DNA of 64,000 nucleotides from Chrysemys picta bellii (GCF_011386835.1 NC_088797.1:35525583-35589582), one strand, 5' to 3'; counted from the stretch's first letter, positions 23,597-34,780 are shown. A program made the numbers and translations. The notes: generated by a model from the sequence alone, not told the origin.

Positions 23597-24220
23597 TTGT
23601 CACAGAAGCACTCCTTCTGTTACCTAATGTTTCATCCACATCGCATGGAGGATGGGGAGCCATCCCTGCAGATACAGCTAACCCAACTCTACAGAAGACT
23701 TTCTAAATTTCTCACTCAGTTTGCCAGTGATACCCTGGCCATAGAGAAACGCATAAGTTCTGAGCTATACCAGCTTCGACTGCTGGCTTTGCAAAACCGC
23801 CAGGCCCTAGATTATGTGTTAGCTTCACGGGGCGGAGCATGTGCCCTTATTGGAGAAGAATGTTTTACCTACGTCCCAGAGTTTTCACAGGATATTAACA
23901 AGCATATCTTGTCGGCCGAACAGGCCTTGAACCAGTGGAAGGCCCAGGAAGGGGAACCCACTATTTTTGATTCCCTTTGGGGTTGGTTACCTGGTCTAAG
24001 GGGACTAGGGGGAGGCATTGTTCGCATCGTGCTCACAGGTGTTGTGATATGTTTTGTCCTTTTCCTTTTGCTCGCTTGCTGTAAAGTGCTCATATGTAAA
24101 ATTTGTACCTCCCCTTCCCCAGAGGTTCCTTTATATTCTCTCATTGATGATCCCAATTGTATGGAGCTTAATCGCATTTTGTCTTTAGAGTATGAGAAAA
24201 CTCTGCCAAAGGCTTGTTGA
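23597..24220 (+). CDS. ERV Env transmembrane-subunit remnant
   Basis: A 207-codon intact frame. It has a heptad-rich ectodomain (residues about 20-75), then an immunosuppressive-domain-like LQNRQALDYVLASRGG, then a CX6C motif (CALIGEEC) whose next residue is Phe. Typical gamma-type proteins have a third Cys there, used for covalent linkage to the surface subunit. A second helix, a Trp-containing membrane-proximal part (FDSLWGWLPGL), a long hydrophobic anchor (about 145-170) and a short tail follow. The surface subunit, signal peptide and furin site are absent, so it is not a functional envelope. Confidence 0.75.
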   Translation: MSQKHSFCYLMFHPHRMEDGEPSLQIQLTQLYRRLSKFLTQFASDTLAIEKRISSELYQLRLLALQNRQALDYVLASRGGACALIGEECFTYVPEFSQDINKHILSAEQALNQWKAQEGEPTIFDSLWGWLPGLRGLGGGIVRIVLTGVVICFVLFLLLACCKVLICKICTSPSPEVPLYSLIDDPNCMELNRILSLEYEKTLPKAC

Positions 24221-24228
24221 GTGTTCTC

Positions 24229-24239
24229 AAAGGAGGGAT
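24229..24239 (+). promoter_or_regulatory. ERV polypurine tract
   Basis: AAAGGAGGGAT lies directly before the 3' LTR, the position used to prime plus-strand DNA. Confidence 0.75.
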
Positions 24240-24783
24240 TATTGGTGTCACTAGGCATAGCTACCAGGTAACTCAGGGGAGTCGAAGGCCAGAAGAGCCG
24301 ATGAAACTCCTTTGCTCTGGGTCTAAGTGAGCCACAGTGACTCCATCTTGAGAACTTTCACCTACTTCTATGCTAAGTGCTTACATGCTGAAGCAGGCTA
24401 AAGCAGTAATGTAAGGGTCAGCTTTTCTAGCAGATAGCTGCTGTTTCGTTCATACTAACAAGGTCAAAGATAAGCATACGAATGGGAACTGTTCTAATAA
24501 GCCACAATGTGTGTCTGTTGTAACTGCTAGAGGAGAAAGGGGTAGGAGGGGTAAGAGGGAGTAACAGACAAAGGCTTACACAGAAACTGCTTGGAATATA
24601 AAATGGAACATGTGCTGATATGTGCTGCGCTTGATTTGAGACGTGTTGGTCTCCTAGTGCCTATTCAGAGCTCTTGAATAAAGTTGGTTTTGCTTCTCCA
24701 CACCTGGTGTGTTTATTAGTGCGAAGCACACCGGGCAACGAACCCCGCTGTTTGCCTCCTCGGGCCCATGTGGGCCGGCAACA
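24240..24783 (+). repeat. ERV 3' LTR
   Basis: Same length as the 5' LTR and about 98% identical by eye. It starts TATTGG where the 5' copy starts TGTTGG. TATA and AATAAA are conserved. Confidence 0.9.
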
Positions 24784-24804
24784 GCCTGAAAGCCAGATCT
24801 CAAG

Positions 24805-25110
24805 TCCAAGAAAGCAGGAATTTCCAGAATAGCTGCAATACAGCATAGCCCCAGGCAGCTCTCTCTGAGGCCAGGTTGAGCACTGACTTGAGCTCAGTGT
24901 CCCAATAGCTGGGCTTGGCTTAGGAAATGTCATAATAAAAGATGTGGCACATTTGCCATGTTAACTCCCATAAAGGGCAATGCACTGGCTGTTATGTATG
25001 TGTACGTCCCTCCCTGGCCTGCTCTGCCCAAGTGTTTGTGATTATTTTGCCCTCTCTAGGGACTAGCTCAGAAGAGAATAAAAGCCCAAACATTAGAGAG
25101 AACTGAAGGC
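24805..25110 (-). repeat. Duplicated promoter-like block, copy 2
   Basis: Second copy of the 15531-15830 block, same orientation. The ERV inserted about 20 bp from its end, in the part that corresponds to the possible first exon of copy 1. Confidence 0.5.
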
Positions 25111-25353
25111 AATTCTCCTTTAGTCCAACTGGCAGAGGCCTTTTTTTTTTTTTTAATAAACTGAGGATTCTCAGTTCTGCTTCTCAGACCATACTGACTC
25201 CTGGTTTCTGTTGTGTCTGTCTGCCATGGAGGTGGTTTATCATGTAAGGAATAATATGTACTACTAAGGAGACGGTTACAGGAGGAGATTGAGAGTCAGG
25301 CGAATTAGGTTCTTTTTGTGGTTCTACTACTGATTGATTATGATGTAGATATG

Positions 25354-25535
25354 ATGGGGGAGGGATAGCTCAGTGGTTTGAGCATTGGCCTGCTAAACCC
25401 AGGGTTGTAAATTCAATCCTTAAGGGGGCCATTTAAGGATCTGGGGCAAAAATCTGTCTGGGGATTGGTCCTGCTTTGAGCAGGGGGTTGGACTAGATGA
25501 TCTCCTGAGATCCCTTCCAACCCTGACGTTCTATG
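25354..25535 (+). repeat. tRNA-derived SINE with CR1-like tail (Cry I type)
   Basis: The 5' part shows a tRNA-like A box (ATAGCTCAGTGG) and B box (GGGTTGTAAATTCAATCC). The 3' part (GGGGGTTGGACTAGATGATC to CAACCCTGACGTTCTATGA) matches the CR1 3' end used for mobilisation. This family marks hidden-necked turtles and is the main taxonomic clue here. Confidence 0.85.
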
Positions 25536-25649
25536 ATAAGTTACTTAAAATCTCTGCCTCAGTGATAGACTGGGGATAATATTTTAAGCTACTTACTCTG
25601 TTATTTGTAGATGAAGCACTTTGACGCTCCCTGAAGAAAGGCATTATAG

Positions 25650-25768
25650 GTCAGATTTTTAGCGTTCAGGTACCTAAAGATGCAGTTAGGCACCTAGTGG
25701 GATTTTCAGAAGTGCCTAGGCGCTTATCTGCATCTTTAGGAACCTCTATGCCATTCAAAATCTGGCCC
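25650..25768. repeat. Palindromic MITE-like repeat
   Basis: Inverted halves: GTCAGATTTTTAG with TACCTAAAGATGCAG, and CTGCATCTTTAGG with CAAAATCTGGCCC. A short non-autonomous DNA element. Confidence 0.55.
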
Positions 25769-27046
25769 TATACATCTTTCTTACCCAACAATCTACTGTA
25801 CAGATGTATGAAGACTTTGATATAGCAAAAACTGTGAAAAGTGCTAAATGTCAGACATTAAAGCAACACTTGTAGTTAACTCTTTCTGATCCCTGCATCC
25901 AAGGATTTCAGTGTGCCAAACATTAAACAAGCCACACAACACCTTTCTGAAGTAGGAACCACTATTATCCCCAATTTAACGGTGGTGGAGTGATTGAAAG
26001 TGGTTTACCCAGGGACCTACAGGAAGACCGTTACAGTTGGGAATTGAACCCAAGGCCTGACTTTCACACCCCTGTTCTATTTTCTAGAAAACATTGATAA
26101 GCTATTAAGGCATTTTGTATTATGGCAGGTTAACTGACTTCATGTTTAGAAACAAAACTGCTCCATGGATGCAGTCTCAGCATATACACAGATACAGAAA
26201 ACTGTAATAAAGAGGATGGTACAACTACCTTAATTTCCTTTGGTCATTTTTCAATTCACTCTAATTTCCTAACTACAGTACTGTATATGAAAGATTCCTG
26301 TAGCAAGAGATTTGCCTGTTAGAGGCCAACATGATTATGCCCATAAAGGCTTCAATTAAAGTCCAAGATCTGCCAGTATACGACCACACAATAGGGACTA
26401 TTGTAATCTGAATGTTCCTTAAAAAGAGGTTGCTAGCTTTCAGTATTATAAATTATTCACTTTTCTTAAAAATGCATTTTAAATAAGTTCACTATTACAA
26501 AGTAAGCTAGGTGAAATGAAAGTTAGAGACTCACCAAGCAGCTTCTAATGTTAGCTAAAGGAAAATTTAACAGAGATGGGTCAAAGAAAGAAAAGGGGAG
26601 AGAAATTTGAATTAAAAATCAGAAGCAACTTGTTTTAATAGAAGCATCTGGGTGCAAATCTGTTAAATTTGGAGTATTGTGCGCTGTCCTTCCCTACTCT
26701 GTTACACTACCTATAGACTTAAATCAAGACAGACTTGAGCATTCCAAGAGAAATGAGAACATGAGGGGTGCTTCAGTGACAATATGTGTGCTTGGGGTAA
26801 TCAAAGATCTGAGAGTCTCAGCTAAACATCACTGTCCCAAAGGAGACATGTGGGACTGGTTGTCTGCCCCCTCAACTGTTCCAGAAACCTGGAGGAGCAT
26901 GATCCTGCAATGGTTGCACAGATTGTTGATGCTTGTCGCCATGGAGCTGCTGTCACAGAGGTTTCAGAGTTGTTCTAGAACCTGGATGGTGACCAGCTAC
27001 TGGAAGAAAGGGATAGCTGCAGCTGGAATCTTCGAAGGCTTTCCTC
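25769..27046. other. Upstream flank of the TRIM gene
   Basis: No repeat or conserved exon was recognised. A 5' untranslated exon and promoter of the TRIM gene should lie here or farther upstream, but I cannot place them. Confidence 0.4.
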
Positions 27047-27238
27047 ATGAGGTGGAGCAGTACAATGGAGGCTTTGGGAGAGGCGCTTTCCTGCCCAGTG
27101 TGCTTGGAGCTGTTCACTCCACCAGTGCTGGTCCTAACTTGTGCTCACAACTTCTGCAAGCAATGCCTGGAAAAGATCCTCATCCGCCAGAACTGCAGTC
27201 ATGTTAATGGACAGTTCTGCTGTCCTATGTGCAGGAAA
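27047..27238 (+). CDS. TRIM101: MuRF-class TRIM gene, coding exon 1 (RING)
   Basis: First of four exons of a RING E3 ubiquitin ligase of the TRIM54/55/63 (MuRF) type. The RING is complete: CPVC, 12 residues, CAHNFCKQC, then CCPMC, matching C-x2-C-x12-C-x-H-x2-C-x2-C...C-x2-C. Start is either ATG 27047 or 27065; the second (MEALGEALSC) resembles the usual MuRF spacing and an in-frame stop lies at 27014-27016. The exon ends in phase 0 at a GTAAGT donor (27239). The spliced protein would be 377 residues (383 from the first ATG), near MuRF length. MuRF proteins act at the sarcomere and on microtubules in muscle. The symbol is my best match to a non-mammalian MuRF relative; family membership is more certain than the symbol. 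Confidence 0.8.
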
Positions 27239-28440
27239 GTAAGTAGAGACGCTCATTTAATCTTCTCTGTAGTCAGAGCTCTTCTCTTTATTTGCAAGAC
27301 AAGGGTCTGCCCAAACTTTTCCCAACTGAAGGGGGACATTGCCAGCTTGCAAGGAGCCTGAGGCCATACCTAATTTAATTTAATAAAATGGAGCAGATGG
27401 TTGTGACTTCCCTGACATCTTTAAAAAATGGTGCAGCCCATGGAGACTATAGGTCCGAGCATGTAATGTTCTATCCTGATCCAATCACAAGAACCTGGCA
27501 GGACAATTCCTAAATTCTTTCAGAAAATGTTGCTTAAATTGTTGGCAAACATGTTTTAAAAGGAAAGACCTGGAACAAGGATATGCTGAACACTTGCTAT
27601 AAAATATTAGTCTTAAACTAAACATTTCCATAGATTTTAATCATACAGCATGTTTCCTTGACTGTTTTTTCAAAATCTACAGGACATGTGCTTATATCAC
27701 ATGTAAATTAATTCCTTCTCTTGCATTAATTTAGAATATAACTAGCTTAATACTCCTGTGGTTTTATAGACTTTAGCAAGTTAATTGAACTCCTTCTTTT
27801 AGAGTCAGAATCTGCTACCATTATTCACATGGAGCAATACTTTACTTCTCAAGTGGTGCTACTCAGTGTGAGAAATGGTGACAAAATCTGGTCCTAGGTT
27901 TTTACATAGTTCTTACTGGAGCAACACTCCCACTGACTTCAATGATATTTTGCCCAAGTAAGAATGGAGGAGTCTGTCTGCAGCTCTTATTCATATGAAT
28001 GAATCCAATTGATTTAAATGAGTAAGAGCTCCTGGACTGGAACCTCAGGATTTAGCTCTGAATGAGGGTTTTTTCTTTAACTATTAACAGAAGCCACATG
28101 AGGGTCTCTGCTTAAATACAAGGGGCTAAATTCTGTATGTGGGCGCACACATTCAGTTCCTTTTGGTTCCAAATGTGGGTTTTGCACACACTTATTCAAA
28201 GGCAGAATTTGGACCACTGATACTGATGAGCCTAGATTTATAAGGTATACATTAGGAGGAAATTGCTGTCTAGATCACTTCGCTGCAGTACTGTATTTCA
28301 GTACAAGATCAAATTAATATAAACCACAACTGAAGAATGCCGATGCACTGTTTCTACATTACACAGCTATGAAACTATCGAAGAAGCAAAGTGTCTCCTG
28401 CGTCTCTCAAATAGTATGTAACCGTTTTTCTCACTTTTAG
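27239..28440 (+). other. TRIM intron 1
   Basis: 1.2 kb, GT-AG. No separate gene or clear mobile element seen. Confidence 0.6.
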
Positions 28441-28599
28441 GTCATATATTTGAGGGGCAGAGGAATAATTGGATTACCGAGAAATATTCTGGTTGAAAGT
28501 ATATTGGAAAAATTTAAGGATGAACTTGAAAACATTCGTGCCCAGGAGCAAAACCAGCTATCCCAAATATGTGAAGAACATGGGGAAAATATGAATTTG
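28441..28599 (+). CDS. TRIM101: TRIM gene, coding exon 2 (MuRF-conserved segment, start of B-box)
   Basis: 53 codons, phase 0 on both sides, acceptor TCTCACTTTTAG and donor GTATAC. It encodes GLPRNILVES followed by a Lys/Glu-rich helix, corresponding to the segment between RING and B-box that characterises MuRFs, then the first zinc ligands of B-box 2 (ICEEH). Confidence 0.8.
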
Positions 28600-30024
28600 G
28601 TATACATTTACATATTTCTTATTTTTCCTTTATTTAGTTATTTGCACACCAAATCTGTCCTGTAAGTGTTCAGTATTCACTTAATCAAAATGAATTCTAT
28701 TGGTTGGATATTGTAGTGGAATAGTCATATTCTAAACAAGCCAGTCCTTTATATCATGTTCAGTGACAAATAAACCACATCATTTGAATTTTAGACTATA
28801 AAAACATAAGTAAAGGGCAAATCCTACCATTTGAATTGCTTCTTTCCCAAATGGATTACTTCCATCTAGATGAGGAGTCTAGTTGGTGGTTTGCAGTTGG
28901 AAGAACTACCAGCCTCCTAATGAAATTCATGAAATCAGATTCACCCTGCAAAAACAAAACATAATGATATAAAAGGTCATTATTAATTAGTGCTTTACAT
29001 TTTCAAAGCACTGCACAAAGATTAAGTGATTCACTAATTAGGGCCAAAGTTTTGCTACCTGTAGTCACATTGAGTAGTGCTTTATTCCACAAGCAGTCAT
29101 ATTGATTTCTGGGGGGCTACTTACAGAGGCCACAACTCAGAATGTTACATAAACGTGCCTAGCTAGAAGCACATGAGTAGTCACACTGAAGTCAATATCT
29201 CAGGATTTCCTAGCTCTTATTCTGGTGCTCAGGCCACTAGACCTCTCACACCTTCTCAATGGCCCAACAACAAGCAACAACTGTCACTCCTGCAACAACA
29301 TTAGAGAAAAGGGCATCAAAACATTACTAAATCATTTAGTTCAAGAGACACTAAAGTCTCATTCACTCCAACAACTGGGAGACCCACTAAAAATTACTGT
29401 AGTTTAAGAATGAGTAACTGAATGAACCTGAAAAACAAGGAAAAATTCTTCAGAAGATGTACATTGTCCATTTGATTTTAAAGAGCCCCACCACCACTTT
29501 GAAACCTTTCACTGGCTTCCTATTTCACAGCATCTAGTTCAAGTATCTTATCCTCACACTCCAAGCCCTTTATAAATCTGCCTGTCCCTGCTTGTCTGCT
29601 TTTATCCCTTACCAAGTCACTGCACCAGTGAAGCCACTCTCATCCATCCACTCAGCCGCTTCTCACACAGACAGTTCTGTGCCTTCCTCCAGGCACGGAA
29701 TACCCTTCGTGAACAAATCTGTAAATCACTGTTCTCTTCCAACCATAAGACCTATTTCTGCCATGATGCATACAAGAAATCAACCAATTAATAAAGACTT
29801 GATGGACAAATGAGAACAGTTCAACTTCACCTCCTACTGTAATTTTGTTTCCCGACAATTATAAACCTAATGTGTATAAAATGGTATGCATCGCCCCACT
29901 CCAAACTTTATATATTACTTGTCTTCTTAGACAATAAGGTCTTCAGGGCAGTGATTGTGATTTCATATGTGCTTGTGCTTACTACAATCCCTAATTATGG
30001 GTGGGCACTACTGAGATATAAATA

Positions 30025-30080
30025 TTAAATAATAATATATATCTATATATATATATAGATATATATAGATATATAGTACT
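30025..30080. repeat. (TA)n / ATAGATAT microsatellite
   Basis: Alternating TATATA with ATAG interruptions in TRIM intron 2. Confidence 0.8.
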
Positions 30081-30367
30081 TGCAAAATGCCTGTTGAACG
30101 TAAAGTGCAATGTAGCTTGAGTAACAATTAACCTCCTTTCAGCATCTTTCTTAAGAACTCTTAAGAAGTAGGGAAAGAGTATTTCTTTTGGGGTAGAAAA
30201 TCTAATGTGTGTTGCTTGGAGGAGTTTGGATTACTAAGGTTCCACTGGAGAATGCCAATGGAACTGAAGATTGCTGTAGCATGAATTTTGCCCTTTTGAA
30301 GACAACTGTCTCAGCTTCACTCTGAGCATGTTTTCGACAATTGCACCAGTATTTACTTAGCAGATTA

Positions 30368-30651
30368 AGGGCAGGTCTTCACTGGGGGGGTGTCGATTTA
30401 AGATACGCAAATTCAGCTACGCGAATAGCGTAGCTGTATTCGATGTATCGCAGCCGACTTACCCCGCTGTAGGGACGGCAGCAAAATCGACCTCTGCGGC
30501 TTCCCGTCGACGGCGCTTACTCCCACCTCCGCTGGTGGAGTAAGAGCGTCGATTTGGGGATTGATTGTCGCGTCCCAACGGGACACGATAAATCAATCCC
30601 CGAGAGGTCGATTTCTACCCGCCGATTCAGGCGGGTAGTGTAGACCTAGCC
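30368..30651. mobile_element. Harbinger-like MITE, 284 bp (Chompy type)
   Basis: Inverted ends AGGGCAGGTCTTCACT and AGTGTAGACCTAGCC, flanked by TTA on both sides (30365-30367 and 30652-30654). CpG-rich for an intronic location and with internal hairpins around GGGACACG. It lies in TRIM intron 2. Confidence 0.7.
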
Positions 30652-30742
30652 TTAGCCTAATGTTCTGGGTCAGTGTGCTACGTAGCTGACAACGTGTAAG
30701 CATACATGGCTGTACTAGAAAATGACTATGTTCTTTTCTCAG

Positions 30743-30913
30743 ATGTGTCTGACTGATGATGAACCAATTTGTGCAATCTGCAAGCTCTTTGGAAACCATG
30801 AGCATCACAGTGTTGCAAAAATGTCTGAAGCTTACACAGCAAGAAAAATGACTTTTATTAAAGATATAGACTTGTTGCTTCAGAAATCTGAAGGCACAGT
30901 ACAAGCTAGGAAG
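30743..30913 (+). CDS. TRIM101: TRIM gene, coding exon 3 (rest of B-box, start of coiled coil)
   Basis: 57 codons, acceptor TTCTTTTCTCAG and donor GTATAG. Joined to exon 2 it restores the exact B-box 2 spacing C-x2-H-x7-C-x7-C-x2-C-x5-H-x2-H, ending CAICKLFGNHEHH. This is strong independent support for the splice junction. The coiled coil starts after it. Confidence 0.85.
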
Positions 30914-30919
30914 GTATAG

Positions 30920-32485
30920 TACAAATGACTCACTTTCTTTCAGCTTTGTTGACAGAATGACATGACCTGATGTTCGATACAAGTTTAGGCAGATAGCCCG
31001 TAGGAATGGATTAAGTTATATAAAATGATGTGGTTTAGTGGTGTGAGCGTGAGACTAAGTTGTATTCCTGACTCTTGACTTCTTCTGTGATGTTGCCAAA
31101 TCACATAACTTCTTTGCCTTTAGTTCCCCCATAGGTAAAATGGGGTTAATAAAGCTTACCTCACAAGAGTGTGAGGAGGATTAATTAGTTAATGCTTATC
31201 AAACACTTTGATGATGAAAAGTTTTAAGTATTATCATAGAACTCAGACTGATGAACAGTCACACAGCTTGGCTGATGCTATTTGCAAAGGGGGTACATGC
31301 AACCCTGTCCTCCAGAATAATCTCAGTGGGGTAGCAGAGGCCATGGTCTTTACCTGGTGAGGCAGATTTGGGAGAGGCCACCCAGTACACCTGAAGGCCC
31401 TTGGGAGGAGCAAATAGGAGCCAGGCCCCCACCCAAAATCATCCAAGATTCAATAGATTCCAGGTCTGGAAGGAGTGAGTGGCTCTGGAGAGTTGGTAGG
31501 GCACACTCTGAGGGAGGGGTTGGAAATTCTCTGAATGGACCCTGCAGGGTTCAGTTTGTGTGGCCCACAGTTGACCCTGCAGTTTGTACACCACTACTAT
31601 CGAGCCCAGTATCCTGACTTCAGCAATGACCAATATCTGATGTTTCAGAGAAAGGCAAAAAAGCCATAAGGCACCAGTCCAAATGTACAATACTGTACGG
31701 GGCAGGGAATACTACCTGATCCCTGTGGCACCTTGAAGCAAGGGATTTATTTACAGGTCCAAGAGGACATGCAGTCCTGGTTGGTGCACGCAGTAGAGTG
31801 TGCTTTCATTTTCTGAGCCTAGTTATTTGCAGGACGCATAGAATCACTGGCTCCAGAATCCAGTAGTCTGGAACTCTTCTTGTTTGCCTGGCCAGCCTCT
31901 CCTTTGGCTGAACAAAGGTAACACTACATTCAACTGAAATCAAGCCAGCCTTTTACATTTATACTTGCTTGCTTGATTGGACGCAAGCTTTTTGGTTCCT
32001 GGTCCTGGGAGCTCTAAACAATTAGTCTGTCTGTCCCCAAGTAGCTTCAACCCACCCAGCTTCTTCCCAGGGACACTTCCTATACTCCCGAGCCCTCCTG
32101 ATCTTTTATAAATCATAAACTCCAAAGGCTATTTTCCCTGGAGTCCCTCACAGTTGGCTCTCTCTTACTGAACTGCAGGCTGCTCTTATTTTCCTAGAAA
32201 TTCCCTTAGTCACCTGACCATTTGTCATGTGACTTCACTCACAAGCTAAATCTGGCACTGGTGTAGCTGATCCCCCAACCTTCTTGAAGGGCCTGTGAAA
32301 GAATGACTAAAATATCTTTAGCTTTTTAATTGTCAACATGAGAAGGGTAGGCATGTAGATTGTATGTGGTTTGGCAAAGTTTGATGACAATTTTCCAAGA
32401 GTTAATGGTACAGGAGGCTTCTCTGATGACTTTACATTGTCCCTTGTTATTTGGGGTCATGTGAGCTTGCTAACCCTATTCCTTC
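30920..32485. other. TRIM intron 3, 5' part
   Basis: No gene. 31240-32330 has a moderately GC-rich LTR-like composition, but no boundaries or target duplication were found. Confidence 0.4.
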
Positions 32486-32489
32486 CCAG

Positions 32490-33735
32490 GCTCTCAATCT
32501 TCTGTGGATGCCTGACCTCCACTTGGCTGGGATATAGAGAGTCACACAAGAAGATTTGGATGACCTTGAAAACTGGAGTAATAGAAATGGGATGAAATTA
32601 AATAGTACAAAGTGCAAGGTTATCCACTTAGGGACTAACAACAAGAGTTTTTGCTAGAAGCTGGGGACTTACCAATTGGAAGTGGCAGAGGAAAAGAAAG
32701 ACTGGGTGTATTGATCGACCACAGGATGACTATGAGTCACCAATGCAATGCAGCAGTGAAAAAGTCTTATGCAATCCTAGGATGCATTAGGCAAGATATT
32801 TCCAGTAGAGCTAGGGAAGCATTATTACCATTGTATAAGGCACTGGTGAGCCCTCAACTGGAATACCGTGTGCAATTCTGATCTCCCATGTTTAAGAAAG
32901 ATTAATTCAAACTGTAATATGTGCAGAGAAGGGCTACTAGGATGATCAGAGGAATGGAGAACCTGCCTTAAGAGAGGAAATGTATGGTGCTTGACTTGTT
33001 TAGCCTAACAAAATGAAGGCTGAGGGAGATATGATATGATTACTCTCTATAAATATATCACAGGGATAAGCACCAGGGATGAAGATGAGTTATTTAAGTT
33101 AATGGCCAATGCTGGCACAAGAATGGATATAAACTGGGTATCAACAAGTTTAGGCTTGAAATTTGACAAAGATTTCTAACCCTCAGAGGAGTAAAGTTCT
33201 GGAACAGGCTTCCAAAAGGAGTACTAGAGGCAAAAAACCTAGCTTGTTTCAAGACTGAGCTTGATAAGGCTTATGGGGGGAGGTTTATGAGGTCACCTAC
33301 TATGGCATATGAACCATTGGTGACTGCTTTTAGCAAATATCTCCAATGGCCAGAGATGGGACTCTAGACGGGGAGGGCTCTGAGTTACTATAAAGAATTC
33401 TTTTCCTGGTGTCTGGCTGGCGGGTCTTGCCCACATGTTAAGAGTCTATGGATTGCTATATATGGGGTCAGGAAGAATTTCCCCCCCCAGGTCAGATTGT
33501 CAGAGACTCTGGGATTTTTTCTTTTGCCTTCCTCTGCAGCATGGGGCACATATCACCTGCTGGTTTGAACTAGATGCTCTTAAACTTGCAGTCTTTAAAT
33601 CAAGATTTGAGACTTCAGTAACTCAGTCAGGTTATGGGCCTACAGCAGCAGTGGATGGGTGAGGTATTGTGGCCTGCAATGTGCAGGAGGTTAGAGTAGG
33701 TGATCATGATGGTCCCTTCTGGCCTTAAAGACTAT
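32490..33735 (+). mobile_element. CR1 LINE, 5'-truncated, in TRIM intron 3
   Basis: The end of the CR1 reverse transcriptase ORF is readable (LGVLIDHRMTMSHQCNAAVKKSYAIL-like region in 32700-32880, with a stop replacing codons near 32880), followed by CR1 3' UTR and the terminal ATGATGGTCCCTTCTGGCC. Several frame breaks, so inactive. Confidence 0.8.
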
Positions 33736-34055
33736 GAGTTGTACACAATACAATCAGGAAACTATTTGCCCGCAAACTCTTCCTGCCCTACAAAAGGCCT
33801 AAGGGCCTGCCTGACCTTAGCAGAACTCTGAACGCAAAGTGCTATAAAATGTAATTGCAATTATTTACAACTACAATTGCTTTTGAGCACAAATGGGAGG
33901 CAACGTTGAAACCACTTTAAAATGTAAGGCCTAAAACATATATCTAGATCCAAAATTATTTTTGAAAGTTAAAATAACTTCTCACACTTTTAACTATTTT
34001 GAAAACTTCTTGTGGACATTACTAAGAAACCCTGCATAATTTTTTTTTTAAACAG

Positions 34056-34685
34056 GAAACAGAAAAGCTGATCAATGAACTCCTATCCAGCACTACAGAC
34101 ACCAAGGTGATGATTGACACAGTTGGGATCAGTTTACTTAAAGGGATAAGGTGCAGAATTGCAGAACTGAAGACAAAATTACACAAGGACTATTCAACAA
34201 AATTAGAAAAACTGCACCTAGTAGAGAGTGAAACTGAAGCCCCCAGGCAGCTTTATCAGCAAATGAAAACTCTTTTGGAACAACATTCAAATTCAGTACA
34301 ATTTCTTCAAGAGGATAAAAAACTCAGGAGCAAGATGGAAAAACTTATAGAAGGAAGGTCATTGTATCAGGATCCATCAAAGTATAAAATTTCTGTGCGA
34401 CGATATTTTGAAGAATTGATCAGAGGAATCAACATCAAGGATTATATCTCTACTACATCAGATGAAATGCTTGCAAATACTAGTGACCTGTATGAAGCAC
34501 ACAGGCCAGAATGCCCTGCTTTTGCTTTTTCAGGTGAAAGTCCTGATCAGTCCTTCTGCAAAAGAGTATTAGGCTTATTTGAGAAATCAGGTAGCAAGGA
34601 GCAAGATCTTTTCACAAAAGCATCTTGCCCTGACTGTAGCAGTACACCAGGTACTAGCATTGATTCGTCATTCATGAAAGATTAG
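34056..34685 (+). CDS. TRIM101: TRIM gene, coding exon 4 (coiled coil, COS box, tail)
   Basis: The final coding exon, 209 codons plus stop, acceptor after a T-rich tract. A long heptad-rich coiled coil (about residues 1-105 of the exon) is followed by a COS-box-like RYFEELIRGINIKDYIS, the microtubule-binding element of MuRF/MID-type TRIMs. A Ser/Glu-rich tail with two Cys follows, and there is no SPRY domain. A CR1 copy lies in the intron before this exon. Reading the coiled coil and COS box from one exon is compact for the family. Confidence 0.85.
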   Translation, partial: ETEKLINELLSSTTDTKVMIDTVGISLLKGIRCRIAELKTKLHKDYSTKLEKLHLVESETEAPRQLYQQMKTLLEQHSNSVQFLQEDKKLRSKMEKLIEGRSLYQDPSKYKISVRRYFEELIRGINIKDYISTTSDEMLANTSDLYEAHRPECPAFAFSGESPDQSFCKRVLGLFEKSGSKEQDLFTKASCPDCSSTPGTSIDSSFMKD

Positions 34686-34780
34686 TCAAAAATGTAAAAT
34701 ATTAAAAAATTGATCTCTTGCAATTTACTTGTTGGAATTTGCCAATCATATATGCTGCCTATGTTTCCTACAAACCAAAA

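Larger units (their letters stand above)
18704..24783 (+). mobile_element. Endogenous retrovirus, gamma-like, deleted provirus
   Basis: Two 544-bp LTRs enclose a 5.0-kb interior with primer binding site, gag 5' end, partial pol, an env transmembrane remnant and polypurine tract. GCCT flanks the provirus (18700-18703 and 24784-24787), a 4-bp duplication. Reading the LTRs against each other I count about 11 differences in 544, roughly 2%, which points to fairly recent insertion. Most of capsid, nucleocapsid, protease, the amino half of reverse transcriptase and the env surface subunit are missing. Pol also has a frame break at about 22450-22500. It cannot encode a complete virus. Confidence 0.9.

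Noticed and set aside
18704..24783. A replication-competent provirus
   Set aside because: Large parts of gag, protease, reverse transcriptase and env are deleted, and pol is frameshifted.
25354..25430. A tRNA gene
   Set aside because: A and B boxes are present, but the sequence continues into a CR1-like tail and lacks a foldable acceptor stem. It is a SINE.
26677..27207. A 176-residue plus-strand open frame overlapping TRIM exon 1
   Set aside because: It reads the RING exon in the wrong frame and has no domain features. The overlapping frame has the complete RING Cys/His pattern and a good donor.
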